DNA of 47,352 nucleotides, taken from the NCBI GenBank assembly GCA_023436065.1, contig JAEZKU010000051.1, forward strand, positions 1 to 47,352. The letters run 5' to 3'. The translations under genes were made by a program, and so were the position numbers. The notes under the pieces were generated by a model, which worked only from the letters and a program-made list of their open reading frames with translations, did no database searches and was not told where the DNA came from. Source of the stretch: Bacillota bacterium. Its GTDB lineage: Bacteria; Bacillota; Clostridia; Lachnospirales; Lachnospiraceae. Shown piece by piece: positions 33,001 to 41,316 of the stretch (positions are counted from its first letter, which is position 1; every line of letters begins with the position of its first letter).

Positions 33001-34842
33001 ATGAACCATACGGGAAGACATAAAAGAAAATTACGCTTTCATAACCGAACCCTGTTTCTGGTGAATATGATATACCTGTCTCTATTCGTCGCCCTGCTCC
33101 TTCCCTTTGCAAGCCATTCGCTGGAGCTGATCATGGAGCTCTCCGGGGTAAGCTACATCACCGAGGAGAATATTGCAGCTTTAATTACTAAGCCCTATTC
33201 CATACCCGTATTTCTGTTTCTGGGCTTTCTCCTGCTATTATATGCGAATTCCAAGCTTTCGTCCCTGATCCATTACTGCAAGCTGGAGGGAATGCAGAAT
33301 TACTCCCTCTTGAGGGATATTCTCAGCTTCGGTATCAACCGCCCCTTTCAGATGATAAATACAAGGCAATTCAAACTCCTGCTCTTTGCTGTCCCATATT
33401 ATATCTTTTCTAATCTTCCCATACTGATCGGAATTATTCTTTATACCGATATTGAGGTAACGAAGGGTACTCCGGAGGCTCTGATCAAGGGGCTGATCAT
33501 AGTTCTTCTGCTCGGTATCAGTCTGATGTCACTAAAGGGAGTATTTGCTTACCAGTATTGCATGCAGGAGAACATCGGTTTCAGACAGGCCCTGAAGTAT
33601 TCCGGGGAACTGTTGGCAGGCAGGATAAAAAGAACACTCATTACATATCTGATCTATACACTGTTCCTTACCCTTGGCTTTATTCTGACTTATTATATAT
33701 TATTGCTGCTGACCTCTCTCGGCTGTTATCTGTTCGCTGCAAAAAACCTTGCCGTCACAGTGTTTCTGTCGGTCTATCCCCGAATCAGAATGTACACTAC
33801 GATCTTCTATGGTATGGTTGCCTTTATAATCAATATGAACCTGACCACCTCTCTGTTTTTTACCTATAGAGGCGAGGCTGTACGCACACAGTTTCCCTTC
33901 GATACGGGTTTCGACTATGATTTTTATTATAGAAGCCGTACCCATAAGTTCAGCATCAATGGCATCTTAATCTGCATTATCCTAATTGGGGTACTCAATC
34001 TTTATCGGAGCCTTTATCATGATTCTACTTACTTTAGCGAAGCATTTACGGGTATACAGATCTCCTCCCACAGGGGAAATTCCTACGTGGCACCTGAGAA
34101 TACGCTTCCCGCGCTGGAAAGTGCGATTGCTGCCAATTCTGATTTTGCTGAGATTGATGTCCGTCAAACCAAAGACGGTACGCTTGTCCTGATGCATGAC
34201 AGGAGCCTTAAGCGTACCGCAGGGGTGAATGATTTTATATGGGATCTGTCCGATGTGGAGATCAACGCCTTGGATGTGGGCATCTGGTTCTCCCTGGATT
34301 ATCAGGATACCAGGGTTCCAACCTTGGAGGAGGTCCTCATTCATTGTAAGGACAGAATCAAACTGAACATAGAGATTAAAACCAGTCCGACAGATATTGA
34401 CTCTGAGAAAAAATTAGTGGAACTGATTAAAAAATACGAATACGAAAATCAGTGCGTCGTCTCCTCTTCCAACTATATCACGTTAAAGAGAATCAAGCTT
34501 CTGAACAAGGATATTCGTACCGGATATATCTTATCCGCTGTATATGGTAACTTCTATGATAAAGCATATATTGATTTCTTCAGTATAAGGTCCAACTTCA
34601 TCAATCTGAAGGTTGTCAACAGTATCCATAAAGCCGGAAAAGAAATTCACGCCTGGACGGTGAATACCCCCAGTGAGTTAGAGCGGATGAAGTCCGTCGG
34701 TGTGGATTGTATCATTACTGACCGTCCCTCCCTCGCAAGAGAGGTTCTTTACCGGGATGATACCAACGGCAGCTTCATCCAACTCATCTATCATATGTTG
34801 AATAACCGATCCTTCTATCGGCTCACAAGATTACTCGACTAA
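33001..34842 (+). CDS. membrane-anchored glycerophosphodiester phosphodiesterase
   Basis: The 613-residue protein has about eight hydrophobic segments in residues 18-335 and a GDPD enzyme domain from about 350. The domain opens ISSHRGNSYVAPENTLPAL (catalytic His), continues FAEIDVRQTKDGTLVLMHD (metal Glu/Asp and second His) and KLNIEIKTSP, and ends VDCIITDRPSLA. It releases glycerol-3-phosphate from glycerophosphodiesters, probably derived from phospholipids or lipoteichoic acid, with the enzyme part most likely outside the membrane. The membrane part matches the N-terminal domain common in Firmicutes GDPD proteins. AAGGGGGAGG precedes the start. It is convergent with the alcohol dehydrogenase gene (7 bp apart). 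Confidence 0.93.
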   Translation: MNHTGRHKRKLRFHNRTLFLVNMIYLSLFVALLLPFASHSLELIMELSGVSYITEENIAALITKPYSIPVFLFLGFLLLLYANSKLSSLIHYCKLEGMQNYSLLRDILSFGINRPFQMINTRQFKLLLFAVPYYIFSNLPILIGIILYTDIEVTKGTPEALIKGLIIVLLLGISLMSLKGVFAYQYCMQENIGFRQALKYSGELLAGRIKRTLITYLIYTLFLTLGFILTYYILLLLTSLGCYLFAAKNLAVTVFLSVYPRIRMYTTIFYGMVAFIINMNLTTSLFFTYRGEAVRTQFPFDTGFDYDFYYRSRTHKFSINGILICIILIGVLNLYRSLYHDSTYFSEAFTGIQISSHRGNSYVAPENTLPALESAIAANSDFAEIDVRQTKDGTLVLMHDRSLKRTAGVNDFIWDLSDVEINALDVGIWFSLDYQDTRVPTLEEVLIHCKDRIKLNIEIKTSPTDIDSEKKLVELIKKYEYENQCVVSSSNYITLKRIKLLNKDIRTGYILSAVYGNFYDKAYIDFFSIRSNFINLKVVNSIHKAGKEIHAWTVNTPSELERMKSVGVDCIITDRPSLAREVLYRDDTNGSFIQLIYHMLNNRSFYRLTRLLD

Positions 34843-34849
34843 CCGTACC

Positions 34850-36019
34850 TTACAGGGCAAGGCGGTAGATCTTTTCCACATCCTTACTGCTCAACTTGAC
34901 AAAACCGCCAATGGTGTCGTTCTCACCCAGGCCGAGGGTCTTAACCATATACGGGATATCCTCCTCCTTAGCCCCAAGCTCCTTAAAGCTGATCGGCATT
35001 CCGATCGAGCTTAAGAACTTCTTCAAACGTTCAATCCCTTCCAGGGCCGTTGCTTCCGGATTGGCATAATTCATATTACAACCCCAAAGTCTCACGGCAA
35101 GCTGTGCAAAACGCATCACATCATGCTGATAGACATAGGTCATCCAGGCAGGAAATATGACTGCGAGTCCGGCACCATGAGCGACATCATATAATGCAGA
35201 TAATTCATGCTCAATCTGATGACTTGCCCAATCCTGCTCACGGCCTACTCCCACCAGATTATTATGAGCCACCATACCGGCCCACATGATATTCGCCCGT
35301 GCTTCATAATGATTCGGGTCTGCTATCACTCTGGGAACCTCTTTGATCATGGTAAGCAGCACCGCCTCACAAAGCCGGTCTGTTATCTCGACCTCCTTCG
35401 TATTGGTGAAGTAACGCTCAAACACATGCGCCATGATATCCGTAGCACCCGCTGCTGTCTGGAAGGCAGGCAGTGTCTGTGTCAGCTCCGGATTTAAGAT
35501 AGAGAACACCGGTCTGAGATGCTCGCTTCCCGCACCCCTCTTCAGCATTCCTTCTTCCTTTGTAATGACACTGTCTCCCGATCCCTCACTTCCGGCTGCC
35601 GCGATGGTAAGCACAGTGGCTACCTTCAAGGCTGCTTCTATCGGTTTCCCTTCGTAGAAGTCCCAGAAATCTCCTTCGTATACTGCTCCGGCTGCGATTG
35701 CCTTCGCCGAATCAATGGCACTTCCTCCACCTACCGCGAGTATGAAGTCAACACCTTCTCTACGGCAAAGCTCAATTCCCTGATATACCAGACCGCTTCT
35801 GGGATTAGGCTGTACCCCGCCAAGTTCAACATACTCTATATTTTCCTGTTCCAGGGAAGTCTTTACTCTGTCCAGCAGTCCGGAACGAATTACGGAGCCG
35901 CCACCATAGTGAATTAATACCTTGGTTCCTCCAAAACGTTTTACATAATGGCCGGCTTCCTTCTCGGTGTCCTTGCCAAATACAAAATAAGTAGGGCTGT
36001 AGAATGTAAAGTTATTCAT
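34850..36019 (-). CDS. iron-containing alcohol dehydrogenase (butanol dehydrogenase type)
   Basis: The 389-residue enzyme belongs to group III alcohol dehydrogenases. It has the NAD(P)-binding GGGSAIDSAK (97-106), and metal ligands in the middle (MAHVFERYF, about 190) and near SHQIEHELSALYDVAHGAGLAVIFPAW (about 255-280). The sequence resembles the NADPH-dependent butanol dehydrogenases of clostridia (YqdH/BdhA type). It reduces aldehydes to alcohols during fermentation, in the cytosol. AAAGGAGAG precedes the start. No aldehyde dehydrogenase gene is near. Confidence 0.94.
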   Translation of the reverse strand: MNNFTFYSPTYFVFGKDTEKEAGHYVKRFGGTKVLIHYGGGSVIRSGLLDRVKTSLEQENIEYVELGGVQPNPRSGLVYQGIELCRREGVDFILAVGGGSAIDSAKAIAAGAVYEGDFWDFYEGKPIEAALKVATVLTIAAAGSEGSGDSVITKEEGMLKRGAGSEHLRPVFSILNPELTQTLPAFQTAAGATDIMAHVFERYFTNTKEVEITDRLCEAVLLTMIKEVPRVIADPNHYEARANIMWAGMVAHNNLVGVGREQDWASHQIEHELSALYDVAHGAGLAVIFPAWMTYVYQHDVMRFAQLAVRLWGCNMNYANPEATALEGIERLKKFLSSIGMPISFKELGAKEEDIPYMVKTLGLGENDTIGGFVKLSSKDVEKIYRLAL

Positions 36020-36224
36020 AAGATTGCTCTCCTTTCTTAATACCAGTATTTTAAAAATACTGCGCTTTCTGAATGATACAAGCTTCAGTCTGATTAAAGC
36101 TTATCCTAATTTCGCATTTTCGTAAAGTCTGCCTTTCCGCTTTAGTATCCGTTTGAAAAAATGTTCTATACAAACTCTTTTATTAGAACCGGGTTAAAAC
36201 TGTATTATAGCATTCCTACGACCC

Positions 36225-36253
36225 TTGACAGTGGAAACCGCAAAGCTTATAGT
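36225..36253 (+). promoter_or_regulatory. promoter of the DUF4097-YbjQ operon
   Basis: TTGACA (36225-36230), a 17-base spacer and TATAGT (36248-36253), about 42 bp before the gene start; a perfect -35. Confidence 0.8.
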
Positions 36254-36294
36254 ATGGTAGAGAATGTAAATAGCGTATTTAGGAGGAGGAACAA

Positions 36295-37323
36295 ATGAAA
36301 CAATTTATAAGGCTAAGAATAGCTTCGGCAGCCTTGCTTTTGCTTGCCTGCACCTTTTTGTGCGGCTGCGGATTTTCCTATGTCATTAACTCAGCCAATC
36401 AGCTTGATCGGGAAGATGCCAAGGAATTTATATTAGATAAGACAGAGGTTGCGTCGATTACTAACATAGAAATTCATTCACGCATCGCAGATGTGGAATT
36501 TCTTCAGTCAGACAGCTTCGCGGTGGAGATCGATTATCTATATTGGGACAGGGAGCCGGAATACGAGATGAAGGATGGAAAGCTCTATTTTGATGACAGC
36601 GATTCCTTCCCGGAATCCTATTCCATCAATTTCAATCTGCATAACTTAATTAGAGTTTACCTACCAAAGGACAGTGCCATGAAATATGTATCCATTATAG
36701 ATGCATCAGGGGATGTGGATATTACGGGCTTTGTCACAGAGGAACTGGATGTGAAGCTCTCTTATGGTGACCTGACCTTGAAGGAAGCCGGTGCTTCTGC
36801 TGCAGAGATAATCCTATCCTCAGGAACGAGCAGAGTATCCGATTTTAATGTGGGAACATTGGACTATATCAATTCTTATGGCAATGCGAAATTCACGAAC
36901 ATCAATTCCGGAGAGTTCAGTCTTCCTAAGGGTGCTGTCAGCGAGGAATGCAACATCAGTATGTCCAGCGGCAAAGTGGATATTGACGGAATGTATTCTC
37001 CCTACATCGATATCCATAATTCCTACGGCGATGTAACCTGTGATCAACTTCAGGCAGATACCGCAGAATTCAACCTAAGCAGCGGTGATTTACTGGTGCA
37101 GCAGGGAAACATCAATGAAGCTGAGGTCGAAAACAGCTATGGGGATGTGACAATGAAGCTTTCGGGTCCGTCATCGGATTATGCTCTTGATCTGGATACC
37201 TCCTACGGTAAGGTGAAGGTAGACGGGAATACTTATGAGGAGCATGTAAAACTCAACGAAAGCGGTTCCAAAAGCATCAAAGCCAATCTAAGCAGCGGTG
37301 ATGTAACTGTAGATTTTGAATAA
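36295..37323 (+). CDS. DUF4097-family beta-helix lipoprotein
   Basis: The 342-residue protein has a signal peptide with lipobox candidates LLAC (Cys19) or LCGC (Cys25), so it sits on the outer membrane face. From about residue 115 it is made of short alternating strands with recurring S-(Y/S)-G-D-(V/L) turns (LSYGDLTL, INSYGNAKF, MSSGKVDI, HNSYGDVTC, LSSGDLLV, ENSYGDVTM). This is a right-handed parallel beta-helix of the DUF4097 type, used as an adhesin-like or envelope-stress surface part. A second DUF4097 protein is at 41317. It is followed 20 bp later by a YbjQ gene and shares its promoter. Exact role unknown. Confidence 0.85.
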   Translation: MKQFIRLRIASAALLLLACTFLCGCGFSYVINSANQLDREDAKEFILDKTEVASITNIEIHSRIADVEFLQSDSFAVEIDYLYWDREPEYEMKDGKLYFDDSDSFPESYSINFNLHNLIRVYLPKDSAMKYVSIIDASGDVDITGFVTEELDVKLSYGDLTLKEAGASAAEIILSSGTSRVSDFNVGTLDYINSYGNAKFTNINSGEFSLPKGAVSEECNISMSSGKVDIDGMYSPYIDIHNSYGDVTCDQLQADTAEFNLSSGDLLVQQGNINEAEVENSYGDVTMKLSGPSSDYALDLDTSYGKVKVDGNTYEEHVKLNESGSKSIKANLSSGDVTVDFE

Positions 37324-37343
37324 AAAATCAGGAGGAATTTTAT

Positions 37344-37664
37344 ATGATTATTACTACAACCCCTTCCGTGGAAGGAAAACAGGTAACAGATTATCTTGGC
37401 ATCGTATTCGGTGAGGTTATCTCCGGTGTAGATTTTGTAAAGGACTTTGCAGCCGGTCTGTCGAATTTCTTTGGCGGTCGTTCCGGAACCTATGAAGACG
37501 AACTGATCCGCGCAAGAGAGCAGGCTATGCAAGAAATGTATCAACGTGCCTATCAGATGGGTGCAGATGCAATTCTGGGTGTGGATGTGGATTATGAGGT
37601 GCTTGGTACCAACAACGGCATGCTTATGGTTACCGCTTCCGGAACCGCAGTAAAGCTGAGATAA
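37344..37664 (+). CDS. YbjQ / UPF0145 family protein
   Basis: This 106-residue protein matches the YbjQ (UPF0145) family closely. MIITTTPSVEGKQVTDYLGIVFGEVI is the standard opening, followed by ALSNFFGGRSG-type sequence, AREQAMQEMYQRAYQMGADAILGVDVDYEVLG, and a strand-rich end. The family forms pentamers or larger rings and has been called a heavy-metal-binding domain without firm function. It has a GGAGGAATTT ribosome site and follows the DUF4097 lipoprotein gene in one operon. Cytosolic. Confidence 0.93.
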   Translation: MIITTTPSVEGKQVTDYLGIVFGEVISGVDFVKDFAAGLSNFFGGRSGTYEDELIRAREQAMQEMYQRAYQMGADAILGVDVDYEVLGTNNGMLMVTASGTAVKLR

Positions 37665-37705
37665 GCATCAGGGCCTCCTTCCTAGCTTGAAGAGGGTACC
37701 TTTCC

Positions 37706-37751
37706 ATGAACCGTATGTGAGTGAAGTCTTACGATCTCTCATACGGTTCAT
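37706..37751 (+). terminator. hairpin after the DUF4097-YbjQ operon
   Basis: ATGAACCGTATG (37706-37717) pairs fully with CATACGGTTCAT (37740-37751), with a small extension inward. It is followed by AGCGTTTTATG, a weak T-run. It is the likely terminator of the YbjQ operon. Confidence 0.6.
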
Positions 37752-37775
37752 AGCGTTTTATGCGGTTGAAAGCAA

Positions 37776-37804
37776 TTGACAGTCCCGGGTATCAATGGTA
37801 AAAT
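37776..37804 (+). promoter_or_regulatory. promoter of the riboswitch-dapB transcript
   Basis: Perfect TTGACA (37776-37781), a 17-base spacer and TAAAAT (37799-37804). Transcription would begin near 37811, giving a 300-base leader that contains the whole riboswitch. Confidence 0.85.
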
Positions 37805-37849
37805 AATTCAATGACATAATCATAAGTAATCATCTTTCAATTGAATATT

Positions 37850-37975
37850 GGAATACACGCTGAATCCAAGAGTGGAATGGGAGAACCAATTATTAGGGGT
37901 GAATCACATTTATTGTGTAGGGTAATCTTTTCTATCCGAATCCGTCAGCTAATCTCGTAAGCGCAAGAAGAGAAA
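37850..37975 (+). promoter_or_regulatory. c-di-AMP riboswitch (ydaO-yuaA type)
   Basis: The leader contains the conserved ydaO blocks in the correct order: CGCTGAATCC (about 37859), GGGAGAACCAA (about 37879), AGGGGTGAATC (about 37895), TAGGGTAATCTTTTCTA (about 37919), CCGAATCCGTCAGCTAA (about 37936) and CTCGTAAGCGC (about 37954). This aptamer binds two molecules of cyclic di-AMP, and ligand binding normally favours termination. A strong terminator at 38027-38052 follows before the dapB-like start. Nothing else is coded in the interval 37752-38109. Confidence 0.93.
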
Positions 37976-38026
37976 TATGGAATGTATTATCATACATTCT
38001 TATTAGTAGTATTCTCTGTTTTTGTG

Positions 38027-38052
38027 CTACAGAAATTGTTCTGTAGTTTTTT
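38027..38052 (+). terminator. riboswitch-controlled intrinsic terminator
   Basis: CTACAGAA-ATTG-TTCTGTAG forms an 8-bp perfect stem followed by T6, about 50 bases downstream of the aptamer and 57 before the dapB-like start. It is the expression platform of the c-di-AMP riboswitch. Confidence 0.9.
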
Positions 38053-38109
38053 ATTTGTCTAAAACAGAGAAGGTAACAGTACAATCTGATATGAGAAGGA
38101 GGAGAACGA

Positions 38110-38892
38110 ATGGAACAACTTAAGATCGGTTTGTTTGGTTTTGGAAAAACAGGTTCAATTGTTGCTCAGGAGATCATAAAGGATGAAACTTTAAAGCTGT
38201 GCTGGGTAATGAGAAAATCTGATACGAACGAAGGAGAATATGCCAGTCGCAAGCTTGGATTCAGCCATGAGGAAGGAAGAATATATTCTGCGCAGCATAT
38301 TGATCTGGATAATTTTTATAGAATACATAAAGTTGACGTCATAATCGATTTTTCAGCCACCTGTTCCGTAAAGGAATATAAGAGTGCAGCAAGGCAGGGA
38401 ACAAGAATAGTGTCTGCAATATCAAGTTATGATGAAGACAATTTCGAGCAACTAATGGCTTTAAGCAAAGATACTGCCGTTCTTTATTCTCCTAATATTA
38501 CTCTGGGGATCAATTTTTTAATTGAAGCTTCCAAACTCTTTCAAAAAGTCGTTCCTTATGCTGACATTGAAATAATTGAAGAACATTTCAGGGATAAAAA
38601 AAGTGTGTCAGGTACGGCTGTACGGATTGCACAGGATCTGGGAATCAACAGCGATGAACATGTGAAATCAATACGCGCCGGCGGGGTTGTCGGTACTCAT
38701 GAGGTAATTTTCGGACTTCCAAACCAAATCATCAGAATAAAGCATGAGTCACTCAACAGAGCCGCTTTTGGACAAGGGGCTATCTATGCTGCCAAATGGA
38801 TTATGAATAAGAGTAGAAATATGTATAGCATGGAAGAAGCAGTATCCTCTTTGATGAAGGAAGAGTTATTCTATCCTGCGAAAGTAGTCTAG
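38110..38892 (+). CDS. dapB: DapB-family reductase (divergent 4-hydroxy-tetrahydrodipicolinate reductase)
   Basis: The 260-residue protein has a Rossmann start (IGLFGFGKTGSIVAQEI) and the DapB C-terminal domain. DapB makes tetrahydrodipicolinate for lysine and diaminopimelate. The substrate loop normally reads HH-x-x-K-x-D-A-P-S-G-T-A; here it is EEHFRDKKSVSGTA. The key His159 and Lys163 are kept, but the second His is Phe160 and the D-A-P stretch is lost. SPNITLGINFLIEA and RAGGVVGTHEVIFG also fit. The dinucleotide loop GFGKTG differs from the usual G-x-x-G-R-M-G. It may be a second DapB paralogue or an altered reductase. It is alone in its transcript, under a c-di-AMP riboswitch; AAGGAGGAG precedes the ATG and a terminator follows (38918-38950). 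Confidence 0.85.
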   Translation: MEQLKIGLFGFGKTGSIVAQEIIKDETLKLCWVMRKSDTNEGEYASRKLGFSHEEGRIYSAQHIDLDNFYRIHKVDVIIDFSATCSVKEYKSAARQGTRIVSAISSYDEDNFEQLMALSKDTAVLYSPNITLGINFLIEASKLFQKVVPYADIEIIEEHFRDKKSVSGTAVRIAQDLGINSDEHVKSIRAGGVVGTHEVIFGLPNQIIRIKHESLNRAAFGQGAIYAAKWIMNKSRNMYSMEEAVSSLMKEELFYPAKVV

Positions 38893-38917
38893 ATATGTTA
38901 CATCCTATTACACAAGA

Positions 38918-38950
38918 AAGGGAGCGGTGCTGATCCGGCACTTCTCCCTT
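38918..38950 (+). terminator. terminator after the dapB-like gene
   Basis: AAGGGAG-cg-GTGC-tgatccg-GCAC-tt-CTCCCTT, a long imperfect stem followed by ATATTTGTT, 26 bases after the stop. Confidence 0.7.
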
Positions 38951-38992
38951 ATATTTGTTGCTTATGAATACATACTGCAAAAGATATACTGC

Positions 38993-39949
38993 CTAGCTGA
39001 CGGTTACGAGCACGATCATGGCAAGGCACGTTAATGTATACAGAATTGTACCGGCATTCAGAAAATATCCCGATCTCTTCTCCAGCGGAATTCCGCGAAC
39101 CAAGGTAATCTTTCTCCAATTTAACGCGAGTAATACGATTCCGGCAGTGATGGCCGAAAATACCCATAAGGCCAATCCAAAGACCACTATGATATTCTTG
39201 GTCGTCGCCAGCGGACTGATTACCGTACCGATGAAATTAATCATGCAATGCAGCAATATACTGTAACGAACTGTGTTGGTCCGAATGGTAACATATGCGA
39301 AAATAAAACCTAAGGCTGCTGCATAAAAGAACTGGGAAAGATTCATGTGGAATAAACCGAAGGCAAGACCTGTCATTAAAATTGCAGGAACATCACCGTA
39401 TCTGCGTAATCTGTCCAACAGAAGCTTTCTGAAAATCAATTCTTCGGCAATCGGTGCTACGATGGAAGCATAGAGGATCGTCAGGATATAGTTGCTATTC
39501 TTTAATACCTCAGTCAGGGGGTTCATATCCATAAAATTCTCACCCTTAGCCAGTGCTATCATAAAGGTAATAAAAATACTGAAATAATTAGTGATGTACA
39601 TGGCAGCCGTGCAGATAAAGAAGATCATGAAAAAGGTCGCAGGCTTCAGTTTCATCACTTCACCTTTCGGTGAAACAGGGATTTTTGCCGTCATAAAATA
39701 AAAGATAGGTAATCCTACTCCGACGACAGTAAATGCGGTCAGTGCCCATACATACCAATTCGTTTCAAGGATAGCCGGCTGATATCGACCGAATACCCAT
39801 TCCACTATTCCCTGAACCAACACTACAGCCAATATCATGACGAAGAGCGCGAAGGCACTTTGGCTGATGATTTTTTTGTTCTGCACCGGCCTGATCTCAC
39901 TCTCCCATCCCATCTCCGGCTGATAATCTGAACTATTCTGCTGATACAT
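38993..39949 (-). CDS. CPBP-family intramembrane metalloprotease
   Basis: The product has 318 residues from MYQQNSS at 39949 (GGGGGAAAC ahead); the longer frame to 40114 overlaps the upstream gene and is not used. It has about eight membrane segments and the three CPBP motifs: EE-x-x-x-R in APIAEELIFRKLLLDRL (Glu169, Glu170, Arg173), F-x-x-x-H in FGLFHMN (His201), and HCMIN (His234). The family relates to CAAX prenyl proteases and, in Gram-positives, to bacteriocin processing or immunity. No bacteriocin gene is nearby. It follows the D,D-carboxypeptidase gene by 44 bp, so it may act in envelope maintenance. Confidence 0.92.
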   Translation of the reverse strand: MYQQNSSDYQPEMGWESEIRPVQNKKIISQSAFALFVMILAVVLVQGIVEWVFGRYQPAILETNWYVWALTAFTVVGVGLPIFYFMTAKIPVSPKGEVMKLKPATFFMIFFICTAAMYITNYFSIFITFMIALAKGENFMDMNPLTEVLKNSNYILTILYASIVAPIAEELIFRKLLLDRLRRYGDVPAILMTGLAFGLFHMNLSQFFYAAALGFIFAYVTIRTNTVRYSILLHCMINFIGTVISPLATTKNIIVVFGLALWVFSAITAGIVLLALNWRKITLVRGIPLEKRSGYFLNAGTILYTLTCLAMIVLVTVS

Positions 39950-39993
39950 GTTTCCCCCTATCCTGCCACCATACCCGTGACACTCTATCACTT

Positions 39994-41175
39994 TTAATGT
40001 TCTAAACCATATTTCAGAAGCTCTATCGCATCTTCCCACCGACCGGCAGAGCTGGAATCTAAGATCACGCAAACTGCACTCTGATCCTCCTCTTTGGCCG
40101 CTGCGATCAGGCATCTCCCGGCCATCGAGCTGGTCCCCGTCTTAAGCCCGGTACAACTGGAATAGTACTGCCCGCTATATTTTTTCACTAATTTGTTCGT
40201 ATTCTTCCAGGTAACATCCTGTCCGCTTGGAAAAATATTTCGTGAGCTGCTTTGACTGCTGATCTCCGTAATCGTCTCATTGGCCGCTGCTGCCATTCCG
40301 ATCAGCCCCATATCATAGGCTGTGGTATACTGGCCCACTGCATCATATCCGTCCGGCGTCTTAAAACAGGAATTCTTTGCTCCGAGAATACCGGCCTTTT
40401 TATTCATCAGACGGGTGAATTCCGTCACAGCTTCCTCCCTGCTGGCTTCCGGATCACGAAGGGCTTTGCGCCCCACGTAGGCAGCTACGGCATAAGCCGC
40501 GTCATTGCCTGAGGGAAGGAGCATCCCTGCAAGCAGATTACGTATTGTCAGGATCTCACCCTCCACAAGATAGGCTCTCGTGGAGTCCGAAGCGATCATC
40601 TTGATCTCATCTCCGATCGTAACCTGTTCTTCCTCATCACACCATTCCAATGCAACAAGTGCAGTCAGAAGCTTGGCAGTACTTGCCGGAAACATCGCCT
40701 GTACGGCATTTTTATAATAGATCACTTCCCCGGTATCCGCATCAAATAATATGGCTGCAGTGGCATCCACATTGATATCCGGATTGGATATATCCAGGTT
40801 CGCTTTTAGCTGGCTATCCATGACCATCTCGGGAATAAAGGAGAGATAATCTACGGCTTTACTGTCACAAATCAACTCCGGACCACTGACCTCTACAGAT
40901 GTACTGTAAGTCTCGGTAGCCTCTGATTCCGGTACGGTTGTCACCTCGGCAACACTCTCTATTTCCTCCACCCCGGTGGTTTGTAAAGCATTGGTATCCT
41001 GATTAGTTTCGATCCCCTCCGGTGGTGACGTAGTCTTCTCCTTCGTAACAGTTATCTGGTCTGACTGTATATCACTTCTCATGTCCTTCCCGATCAAATA
41101 GGTTGTAGCCGCAAACAGAGCGGCTGTAATCACGCAGGCAAATAAGATCAGTCCCAGCAAGCTCTTCTTGTTCAT
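39994..41175 (-). CDS. serine-type D-Ala-D-Ala carboxypeptidase (peptidase S11, DacA-like)
   Basis: The protein has 393 residues from the ATG at 41175, six bases after AAGGAG; a TTG six codons earlier is unlikely. One membrane helix at the N-terminus (about 5-25) is followed by a Ser/Thr/Glu-rich linker (about 35-100) that can span the outer wall region. The enzyme domain has SxxK in PASTAKLL (Ser165, Lys168), SGN in LLPSGNDAAYA (about 222) and KTG in TGLKTGTSSMAG. It trims the terminal D-Ala from peptidoglycan stem peptides. No C-terminal amphipathic anchor is seen, and the N-terminal helix anchors it instead. It shares a transcript with the CPBP gene. Confidence 0.93.
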   Translation of the reverse strand: MNKKSLLGLILFACVITAALFAATTYLIGKDMRSDIQSDQITVTKEKTTSPPEGIETNQDTNALQTTGVEEIESVAEVTTVPESEATETYSTSVEVSGPELICDSKAVDYLSFIPEMVMDSQLKANLDISNPDINVDATAAILFDADTGEVIYYKNAVQAMFPASTAKLLTALVALEWCDEEEQVTIGDEIKMIASDSTRAYLVEGEILTIRNLLAGMLLPSGNDAAYAVAAYVGRKALRDPEASREEAVTEFTRLMNKKAGILGAKNSCFKTPDGYDAVGQYTTAYDMGLIGMAAAANETITEISSQSSSRNIFPSGQDVTWKNTNKLVKKYSGQYYSSCTGLKTGTSSMAGRCLIAAAKEEDQSAVCVILDSSSAGRWEDAIELLKYGLEH

Positions 41176-41221
41176 TGCATTCTCCTTAGACAAGATATAT
41201 CTTGAAAATATTTTAGACGAA

Positions 41222-41256
41222 TGGGGACGTTATTATTGGAATGATTAACGTCCCCA
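41222..41256 (-). terminator. terminator of the LiaF-like/DUF4097 operon
   Basis: A perfect 11-bp inverted repeat TGGGGACGTTA / TAACGTCCCCA with a 13-base loop, 61 bp after the DUF4097 stop. The T-run is poor (TTCG). Confidence 0.6.
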
Positions 41257-41316
41257 CTTACTATTCTTTCTTATTTTAATATTTGTATACGAAGAATGCA
41301 ACTGTTTTTGGTAATT

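Noticed and set aside
37706..37751. possible group II intron domain IV remnant (GAACCGTATG...CATACGGTTC)
   Set aside because: The stem resembles intron-associated hairpins, but there is no reverse transcriptase, no domain V or VI and no exon-binding context; a terminator explains it.
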